Assembly (NCBI GenBank): GCA_003646995.1
Contig: QMLZ01000216.1
Span: forward strand, 1-5,424
DNA from: Deltaproteobacteria bacterium
Lineage (GTDB): Bacteria; Desulfobacterota; DSM-4660; Desulfatiglandales; Desulfatiglandaceae
Length of the DNA: 5,424 nucleotides
Direction: 5' to 3'
Of the stretch, positions 1-5,424 are shown one piece after another. Made by a program: the position numbers and the translations under genes. The notes under the pieces are model-generated. The model saw only the letters and a program-made list of their open reading frames with translations, searched no databases and was not told where the DNA came from. The first letter of the stretch is position 1. Every line of letters starts with the position of its first letter.

Positions 1-1
1 G

Positions 2-691
2 TTGTGTTCATGTGCCAAGCCCAACGTACCAACCCCAACTGCTTCTCAAGCCACTCCAACATTCCCAACCAAGGGATGGTGGCACGTACGGTTTAAGATT
101 TTTTGGCCCCAAGACTCCAGGCCTAGGTGGTGGGTAGATGCAGCCATTGCCCATGAGGTGATCAATCCCATCCTAAGAAATAATAAGAGCAACATAGAAC
201 TCTGGAGGTTTCACAGGCGAGCTGCAAGGGATAAGACAGGACACCAACTGAGCCTCCTGTTCTATTCCTCTGCCATGGTGGCTGATAGGGTTTATGAGGA
301 TATCGCAGCCAATACGTTTCTTCAGGAGCTACTGACTGAAGGTATCGTGGTTAGCGTTAAATATGACGATACCTCTCTGGTGGCCATGGCCGGCATTGGT
401 GATACAAGCGATCCCAATTGGGCGGTAGAGATTCAAAATTCATGGCCTTATTTCATCATGGGCGCCTCAGAGATGTGGCTTGACACCCTAAATCAAATCA
501 CCCTTGAATACCAGAAAGAGCACCCATTCTCCTCGTTGGATGAAAAGCTGGAAGGCTATCAAGATATATACGACTCAATGGTATTTCTATGGCAGGAGCA
601 ATGCGGTCATGCCTTGCTCCATCATCTTTATGCCCTGTACGGATATGTCCCCATAAAGGTACGCCAAGTTGACATGCTTATGAGGTTCTAG
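2..691 (+). CDS. Conserved hypothetical lipoprotein, 5' end outside the window
   Basis: This is the C-terminal 229 residues of a reading frame that is open at the left edge, so the TTG at position 2 is probably an internal Leu codon and not a start. The first residues read L-C-S-C followed by a Pro/Thr/Ser-rich stretch (residues 5-23). That is what a lipobox with its +1 Cys and a flexible linker would look like, so the mature protein is probably a lipoprotein anchored from about residue 4. The rest is a compact globular domain rich in Trp, with WRFHRRAARD at residues 68-77, GDTSDPNW at 133-140 and a WPYFIMGASEMWL segment at 148-160. I recall similar sequences as uncharacterised proteobacterial proteins but cannot name the family or assign a function. 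No internal membrane helix is visible. The gene ends 74 bp before the ArsR start and shows no clear terminator. Confidence 0.75.
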   Translation: MCSCAKPNVPTPTASQATPTFPTKGWWHVRFKIFWPQDSRPRWWVDAAIAHEVINPILRNNKSNIELWRFHRRAARDKTGHQLSLLFYSSAMVADRVYEDIAANTFLQELLTEGIVVSVKYDDTSLVAMAGIGDTSDPNWAVEIQNSWPYFIMGASEMWLDTLNQITLEYQKEHPFSSLDEKLEGYQDIYDSMVFLWQEQCGHALLHHLYALYGYVPIKVRQVDMLMRF

Positions 692-725
692 CCAGTCCCT
701 TTTACAAAGCCACAGTCACACAATG

Positions 726-749
726 GATCTTGACATCGTTTTTAAGATC
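726..749. promoter_or_regulatory. Inverted repeat, candidate ArsR operator with a -35-like TTGACA
   Basis: GATCTT at 726-731 and AAGATC at 744-749 form a perfect 6-bp inverted repeat with a 12-bp spacer, just upstream of the ArsR-family start at 766. TTGACA, identical to the sigma-70 -35 consensus, occupies 730-735 and overlaps the left arm. With a 17-bp spacer the -10 would be the poor match GACATT (753-758), which would put transcription start almost at the ATG. ArsR repressors typically bind imperfect dyads over their own promoters, so position and symmetry fit autoregulation. A 6-bp repeat can also arise by chance. Confidence 0.3.
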
Positions 750-765
750 GAGGACATTAGAAAAC

Positions 766-1140
766 ATGGAAACCCAAGGGGATAGAGATAGCCAAATCAG
801 GGAATTCATAAAAGTTATGAAGGCCCTTTCAGATCCTAACCGGGTCAAACTACTTAAGATGTTACAACGCAAGAATATGTGCGTCTGCGAAATACAGGCA
901 GCACTAGGTATATCACAGCCTACCGTGTCCAAGCACCTCAAGATCCTCACCGATGCTGGTCTTGTTGATTACAGGAAGGATGGGCTTTGGGTAAACTACT
1001 TTCTTACCGATGGTGGCAGCAGCCCTTACGCGGCCAGCATCTTAGGTAATCTGAGGCACTGGCTTGAAGACGATGAAGAAATTAAAGAGCTGCATAGGAA
1101 GCTTCCTACCATAAACCGAGAGAACATTTGCACAAGATAG
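766..1140 (+). CDS. ArsR/SmtB-family winged-helix transcriptional regulator
   Basis: A 124-residue DNA-binding repressor of the usual ArsR size. Residues 18-31 (VMKALSDPNRVKLL) match the conserved start of the family, residues 42-62 are the helix-turn-helix with the recognition helix around QPTVSKHLKIL (51-61), and the wing follows at VDYRKDGLWVNYFL (67-80). Cys39-Val-Cys41 lies just before the HTH, where E. coli ArsR carries its alpha-3 metalloid ligands Cys32 and Cys34; the third ligand position (Cys37 there) is Gln44 here. A further Cys122 stands three residues from the C-terminus. The family releases DNA on binding metal or metalloid, and some members respond to thiol oxidation; the inducer here is unknown. 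I chose the ATG at 766, with GAGGA at 750-754 as a somewhat distant ribosome binding site. The TTG at 730 would add 12 residues but has no ribosome binding site and overlaps the candidate promoter. The gene lies 53 bp upstream of the CoA-transferase/GNAT gene and is probably co-transcribed with it. Confidence 0.92.
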   Translation: METQGDRDSQIREFIKVMKALSDPNRVKLLKMLQRKNMCVCEIQAALGISQPTVSKHLKILTDAGLVDYRKDGLWVNYFLTDGGSSPYAASILGNLRHWLEDDEEIKELHRKLPTINRENICTR

Positions 1141-1193
1141 GCATTCCTCTATCTTACTGAAATGGACCCACTATCCAACGAAAGGCACGGCTT

Positions 1194-3074
1194 ATGTTCC
1201 GTAAGACAGGCAAATCCAACCTGGAGGGGAATTGGGCGGAGAGGATAGTCGCCCCGGAAAAGGTTCTCAAGAAAATAAGGCCGGGCATGAGTATTTTTAT
1301 CGGAACTGGCGTTGCTGAACCCAGGACCTTGGTGAGGGCACTGGCAGAAACTGACACCCCCAATCTGCAAGACCTAGAGCTTATACAGCTGGTGAGCTTG
1401 GGCGATGCCATTGCCTTTGAGGAAAGGTACTCTCAGAAGTTCCGGCTGAAGACATTCTTTGCAGGGTGGGTAGCCAGCGAGGCAATAAGGGCTGGGAGAG
1501 TAGATCTAATACCCTGTCGCTTTTCCAGAATACCCAGACTGATAGCCTCGGGCACCATCAAGATCGACGTTGCCTTTGTCCAAATCACTCCCCCTGACGA
1601 GGCTGGGTACTCCAGCCTTGGGGTAGCCGTTGACGTCGCCAGAGAGGCCATGGGCAAGGCATCGCTTGTAGTGGGGGAAGTCAATGACTCGGTTCCTAGG
1701 ACCCTCGGAGACACATTCGTGCACATAAGTGAATTTCATTACCTGGTAAGGTCAGCTGAAAACCCCATTTATTTTCCCCGTCCATCAGTAGACAAGGTTC
1801 ACGACAAGCTCGCCGGCCACGTGGCCTCCCTCATTCCTGACGGCAGCTGCCTTTCCTTCTCCATTGGCCCCCTTTTCGAGGCCTTGGCAAGGCATCTGAC
1901 TTTGAGGCGAAACCTGGGCATCCATTGCCCCATATTCACTGACGCCCTTATGGACCTAGTAAAAAGCGGTTCGGTGACAAACCGCTTAAAGGGGAATTTC
2001 AGGGGCAAATGTGTAACTGCCTACGCCCTGGGGACTCCAGAGCTGATGAATTGGTTACATAACAATCCCCTGATAGAATTCCAGCCCATTGACGTGGTGG
2101 CGGACCCTAAGATTATAGGAGCGAACAATAGATTCGTGGTAGTACTGCCTGCGCGGAAGGTTGATTTGACAGGCGGAGTTGCTCTTCCAAGTGGAAAAGG
2201 CAATGTAGCGGCAGGCCCTGGCGAAGCCCAAGAGTTTTTCGCTGGAGCGGCTCTGTCAAGCAATGGAAGAACCATATTTGCGCTGCCCAGCCGCAACTTG
2301 AGGGGTGAACCCAACATCTTGCTTTCCGTCCAGAACTATCCCAACCAATTCTCCAATCGCGAATCTCTTGACCTAGTGGTGACTGAGTACGGCGTGGCAT
2401 CACTCATCGGTAAGACAATCCGAGAACGAGCCCTGGCCCTTATTGACATAGCTCATCCTGATGATAGGGAGCAGCTCGTACAGCAGGCCAAAGAAAGTCA
2501 TATCTTGTACCCGGAACAGGTATATATCGCGGAGTCAGGACACCTCTATCCTGAGGATCTGGTATGCACCCACGTTTTCAAGGGTGACCTTTTTGTCCGC
2601 TTCAGGCCAATAAAGCCCTCGGATGTAGAAGAGATGCGAAGGCTTTTCTACAGGTTTTCCGACGAGGCGGTTTACTATAGATACTTTAGCCCAATAAAGA
2701 CCATGCCCTTTATCAAGATGCAAGAATACGTGAATATTGACTACAAAAATACTATGTCGATAGTCGGGCTGATAGGCGAGCTGGGCGAGGAAAAGATTAT
2801 TGCTGAAGGGAGGTACGTCCGAGTTCCTGACACCGATTATGCTGATTTGGCGTTCGTGGTTGACGAGGCTTATCAATCAAGGGGTATTGCCACCTTTTTA
2901 TTCCAGTACCTTTGTCGTATTGCTCGCGAAAGGGGAATCAAGGCGCTGCGGGCCGATGTGCTTGCCACCAACAAATCCATGATGAAGGTCCTTGAAAAAT
3001 CTCCCTACCCCTTTAAGGCAGTCATGAAGGAAGGGGTCTATGAAATAACCATACCTTTGACTGCTACAAGCTAA
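1194..3074 (+). CDS. Acetyl-CoA hydrolase/CoA-transferase-family protein fused to a C-terminal GNAT acetyltransferase
   Basis: A 626-residue, two-part cytoplasmic protein. Residues about 15-455 form an acetyl-CoA hydrolase/4-hydroxybutyrate CoA-transferase-type module: first half with RPGMSIFIGTGVAEPRTLV (29-47) and ITPPDEAGYSSLGV (131-144), second half with KVDLTGG (322-328), GPGEAQEFFAGA (341-352) and VVTEYGVASL (395-404) followed by the ALIDIAHPDDREQL segment (415-428). Residues about 466-622 are a GNAT domain; its acetyl-CoA pyrophosphate loop is QSRGIA (561-566), and RPIKPSD (471-477) with RYFSPIK (496-502) recalls Pat-type protein lysine acetyltransferases. The catalytic Glu of CoA-transferases, expected in a GIHSE-like motif, appears to be replaced: residues 242-250 read GIHCPIFTD, with Pro246 at the Glu position. 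CoA transfer is therefore doubtful, while acyl-CoA binding and GNAT acetylation remain plausible. The ATG at 1194 has AAAGG at 1181-1185, 8 bp upstream, as ribosome binding site. I recall the same fusion in other Desulfobacterota, so it is not an assembly artefact. The substrate is unknown. Confidence 0.92.
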   Translation: MFRKTGKSNLEGNWAERIVAPEKVLKKIRPGMSIFIGTGVAEPRTLVRALAETDTPNLQDLELIQLVSLGDAIAFEERYSQKFRLKTFFAGWVASEAIRAGRVDLIPCRFSRIPRLIASGTIKIDVAFVQITPPDEAGYSSLGVAVDVAREAMGKASLVVGEVNDSVPRTLGDTFVHISEFHYLVRSAENPIYFPRPSVDKVHDKLAGHVASLIPDGSCLSFSIGPLFEALARHLTLRRNLGIHCPIFTDALMDLVKSGSVTNRLKGNFRGKCVTAYALGTPELMNWLHNNPLIEFQPIDVVADPKIIGANNRFVVVLPARKVDLTGGVALPSGKGNVAAGPGEAQEFFAGAALSSNGRTIFALPSRNLRGEPNILLSVQNYPNQFSNRESLDLVVTEYGVASLIGKTIRERALALIDIAHPDDREQLVQQAKESHILYPEQVYIAESGHLYPEDLVCTHVFKGDLFVRFRPIKPSDVEEMRRLFYRFSDEAVYYRYFSPIKTMPFIKMQEYVNIDYKNTMSIVGLIGELGEEKIIAEGRYVRVPDTDYADLAFVVDEAYQSRGIATFLFQYLCRIARERGIKALRADVLATNKSMMKVLEKSPYPFKAVMKEGVYEITIPLTATS

Positions 3075-3268
3075 TTTCACTGATTCACCAATTACCCTAG
3101 CCCCTCGATTAATCTCCTTCCCGTTTATTGCCGTTAATAAAATAATCCGGGAAACATTCTTTGGGCCATTCACAATAGGAAGGCAACACGGAAATCCATG
3201 GGCCAACGCTCGTCCCAGACCAAGGAAAACTCGGGCCCAGATGGAAGAGGGAGGGAATACAAACTGAT

Positions 3269-3274
3269 TATAAC
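3269..3274 (+). promoter_or_regulatory. Possible -10 element ahead of the TPR gene
   Basis: TATAAC matches five of six bases of the sigma-70 -10 consensus and would give a transcript starting near 3281, about 30 bp before the ATG at 3312. No recognisable -35 element lies 16-18 bp upstream, where the sequence is GA-rich, so this is weak. The rest of the 237-bp gap (3075-3311) holds no convincing terminator for the preceding gene and no other structure I can support. The gap and this hexamer together suggest that the TPR gene has its own promoter. Confidence 0.2.
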
Positions 3275-3311
3275 CTTCTTAATGGAAGAGCTTTTGCAAA
3301 CTACCTTTGTG

Positions 3312-5424
3312 ATGAGACGTTTTGTTTGCATACTTACAGCAGTTGCGTGTGTTGCCCTGTTTTCACCAATGAATATGGCTGAGGCAGGCATATCACGGGC
3401 TGTTATGACCGATTTTAGGGTGGGGAGACATAAGGGTTTCTTACGTCTTGTATTCCAGTTCAGTGAAGCGATACCTTTTAGCGGCCCTACTGTTATCGGA
3501 GTAGGGCAACTTTCCCTTTCTTTTGAACAGGCGAAAAGTGCTTGCCCGTTAAGGCATTTGAGATCCCGGTTCAATGAGATAAAGGAGATCCTATGTTTCA
3601 GGAATGAGTCAGGCTTTGAAATAGAAGTAGAATTTTCCCATCCATATTTTCATTTCAAGAGCTATGTCTTAAATCGCCCTTTCAGGGTGATTGTTGATGT
3701 CTATAAAACCAACTTTCCCACCAAGGGCTTCATTGATTCACTGGCAGATGGGGTAAGGGCCATGATTAAAGAAGGAAGCTATAATAAGGCTCTTTTGGCC
3801 CTTGAACCCTTCATTTCAGATCCTTTGGCATATCCTACGCTTTTCTCAGATTATCTGGTGCTTTTGTGCTGGACAGGTAAGGAAGATAGGGCACTGGAAC
3901 TTTTTGAGAGCCTGCCGCAGGCCTTTCCAAAGAGACCTTATTTATTAAAAAACATGGCTCAGGCCTATTATGATAAGAAGGCCTTTTCAAAGGCAGAGAT
4001 TCTATATCAGAAGGCATTGAACCTTGGGCTTTGTGATGAGGAGACCTGTAGGGGTCTCGTGTCCAGCCTCACCAAAATGGGAAAAACTGATCAGGCATTG
4101 AGAGCTATGAACCTATGCGCCAGGATGCTACCGGACTCTCTACCTTTAAGATTGTGGAATGCCAAGTTTTTGTTGAAGTCCGGCCGCTATTCCGAAGCCA
4201 TGCAAATATATAGAGATCCTGTTTTGGGGAAGAAAGAAAGTGCGGAACACATATATAAGGAAATGGACGATGCGATAGCTGGCCTTCCTCCAGATGCCCT
4301 TAATAATATGCTTAAAAAGCTCAAAAAAGCCTCATATAAAGGTAGTCCCAAAGAAGTTGCTGATTATGTCCTTGCCCTGACCCTGGCCAAGAAATATGAG
4401 CTAGCCGTGAAGGTGCTGGAATCAAGAGCTATCTCGAGCGGTCAACTGCCTGTTCACTTTCTTTATTGGATTGCCTGGGCATATTTCAGGACGGGGAATC
4501 CTCATAAGGCTAAAGAGTATTTCAATACAATTCTTTCAAGAAACCCAAGACATATTAAAGCAAGGATAGGATTGACTTATTGCATGTCCTTGCAGGGTCT
4601 CAATGATAAGGCTTTGAAGGAGCTGGCCAAATTATCTGTCTTAGAGCCTGGTAATCTGGACATACGATTTGCCAAGGCATATGCGTACGAAAAAAAGGGG
4701 AGCTTTTTGGAGGCTGTTAAGGAATATGATGATATATTGGAGAGGTCGCCTGGAAACCAAACTGCAATCAAGCTCAGGCTGAGAGCGCTCTCTGATATGG
4801 GCGCAAGTTCATATGCATTAGAGGAGGCCCTCCAGAACTTTTCCTCAGATGATCCCGTTTGTTCGGATCTGCTTATGGATATGGCGGTTGACAGATTAAG
4901 GTGGGGTGAGTCGGGGGAGGCACTAAGGCTTTTAGAGCCACTGACCAAAGATAGAAATATCAGAAGGGCACGCTTTGATCATATTGTGGCGCTTGTGGAA
5001 AGCGGCTTTATTAATAGAGCGGTGACAGAGTATGAACAACTTGTACGTTCCGGGATATCCCCTCCTGCCTATGTGTTGGACGCAGTGGCTCGCGCCTATT
5101 TGCACATCCATCAGCCCAAAAGGGCTTTAGACCTTTATAAGTCGGCACTGAGACAAAGCCCGGATTCTTTTGATGCCCTTATGGGGGAATTTTATGCACT
5201 GCAAGAGATAAGGAAATGGCGCGAGGCGCAAAGTATTTTGGATAGCATGGACAAGGCCGAGCCCCCAGTTTTCAAAAAAGGAAAAAAACTTTTGCCAAAC
5301 TGGCGCAAGCTGGATATCGCCTTAGAGCGGGGCTGGTTATTGGCTAGAGAAGACAGGCTCGCAGAGGCAGAAGAATTCTTTCAAGGTCTTTACAAAGAGG
5401 CGCCCGCAAACATTGAGATTAGAA
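3312..5424 (+). CDS. Exported AMIN-like/TPR protein, probable PgaA-like polysaccharide export porin (3' end outside the window)
   Basis: The frame stays open from the ATG at 3312 to the right edge, giving 704 residues without a stop. Residues 1-25 are a signal peptide: MRRF, a hydrophobic core, and a signal peptidase I site AEA before Gly26. Residues about 27-133 look like an AMIN-type beta domain, ending in the characteristic LNRPFRVIVDVY (120-131). From about 145 the protein is helical with many degenerate TPR units; clear ones lie near 207-240, 380-413, 448-481, 585-618 and 667-700 (for example residues 453-479, with Ala, Tyr and a closing Pro at the usual positions). The last unit, with WLLAREDRLAEAEEFF (675-690) and EAPAN (696-700), resembles the segment before the barrel in PgaA, the outer-membrane exporter of poly-beta-1,6-N-acetylglucosamine. 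If so, a beta-barrel of a few hundred residues should follow. A generic TPR scaffold protein is the alternative. The start is uncertain: in-frame ATGs at 3198 and 3282 and a GTG at 3309 exist, and none has a well-placed ribosome binding site. I chose 3312 because it puts the signal peptide at the N-terminus. By eye the gene is more A+T-rich than the CoA-transferase gene. Confidence 0.8.
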   Translation, partial: MRRFVCILTAVACVALFSPMNMAEAGISRAVMTDFRVGRHKGFLRLVFQFSEAIPFSGPTVIGVGQLSLSFEQAKSACPLRHLRSRFNEIKEILCFRNESGFEIEVEFSHPYFHFKSYVLNRPFRVIVDVYKTNFPTKGFIDSLADGVRAMIKEGSYNKALLALEPFISDPLAYPTLFSDYLVLLCWTGKEDRALELFESLPQAFPKRPYLLKNMAQAYYDKKAFSKAEILYQKALNLGLCDEETCRGLVSSLTKMGKTDQALRAMNLCARMLPDSLPLRLWNAKFLLKSGRYSEAMQIYRDPVLGKKESAEHIYKEMDDAIAGLPPDALNNMLKKLKKASYKGSPKEVADYVLALTLAKKYELAVKVLESRAISSGQLPVHFLYWIAWAYFRTGNPHKAKEYFNTILSRNPRHIKARIGLTYCMSLQGLNDKALKELAKLSVLEPGNLDIRFAKAYAYEKKGSFLEAVKEYDDILERSPGNQTAIKLRLRALSDMGASSYALEEALQNFSSDDPVCSDLLMDMAVDRLRWGESGEALRLLEPLTKDRNIRRARFDHIVALVESGFINRAVTEYEQLVRSGISPPAYVLDAVARAYLHIHQPKRALDLYKSALRQSPDSFDALMGEFYALQEIRKWREAQSILDSMDKAEPPVFKKGKKLLPNWRKLDIALERGWLLAREDRLAEAEEFFQGLYKEAPANIEIR

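Noticed and set aside
730..765. TTG start giving the ArsR protein 12 more residues
   Set aside because: No ribosome binding site precedes it, the extra residues lie before the normal family N-terminus, and the TTG coincides with a -35-like hexamer; the ATG at 766 is the better start.
723..785. Short ATG-started frame of 20 codons overlapping the ArsR start in another frame
   Set aside because: It has no ribosome binding site, runs into the ArsR coding region and shows no recognisable sequence.
3120..3150. Possible hairpin: CCCG and TTTATT facing AATAAA and CGGG in the gap after the fusion gene
   Set aside because: The inner stem is A/T only, the two arms are not aligned without a bulge of six bases, and no T-run follows; too weak to call a terminator.
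3163..3238. GGGCC occurring three times at roughly 35-bp intervals
   Set aside because: Five-base words at irregular spacing without conserved flanks; no evidence that it is a regulatory repeat.
2898..3574. Minus-strand open frames across the end of the fusion gene, the intergenic gap and the start of the TPR gene
   Set aside because: Both are antisense to well-supported genes, their products resemble nothing known, and they lack convincing start signals.
4041..4058. Perfect 6-bp inverted repeat GAGACC/GGTCTC with a 6-base loop
   Set aside because: It lies inside the TPR coding frame, has no T-run after it and is short enough to be chance; not a terminator.

Overview
The window looks like an ordinary chromosomal stretch of a Gram-negative bacterium, most likely a member of the Desulfobacterota (former Deltaproteobacteria). 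The reasons are a predicted lipoprotein and a signal-peptide TPR protein (both imply an outer envelope), an ArsR-type regulator with a Cys-x-Cys helix, and a CoA-transferase/GNAT fusion of a kind I associate with that group. The taxonomic call rests on recalled resemblance, not on a search. All four genes that I support lie on the + strand. I see no tRNA, rRNA, CRISPR array, insertion sequence or phage gene.

Layout. (1) 2-691: the 3' part of a conserved protein of unknown function; the window opens inside its signal peptide, at an apparent lipobox. (2) 766-1140: a small ArsR/SmtB-family winged-helix repressor, preceded by a 6-bp inverted repeat (726-749) that could be its operator. (3) 1194-3074: a 626-residue two-domain protein, an acetyl-CoA hydrolase/CoA-transferase-family module joined to a C-terminal GNAT acetyltransferase domain. 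The 53-bp gap from the repressor suggests co-transcription. (4) 3312 to beyond the right edge: a secreted protein with a signal peptide, an AMIN-like beta domain and a long TPR array, probably the periplasmic part of a PgaA-like polysaccharide export porin whose barrel would lie outside the window. A 237-bp gap (3075-3311) separates it from the fusion gene.

The repressor and the fusion protein are the most plausible functional pair: a metal- or thiol-sensing regulator beside an enzyme-like protein that handles acyl-CoA. The most interesting point is that the CoA-transferase module seems to lack the catalytic glutamate at its expected place (Pro246 instead), while the attached GNAT domain resembles that of Pat-type protein lysine acetyltransferases. 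This suggests an acyl-CoA-sensing regulatory module rather than a classical CoA-transferase. The lipoprotein and the TPR protein are envelope proteins with no evident link to this pair.
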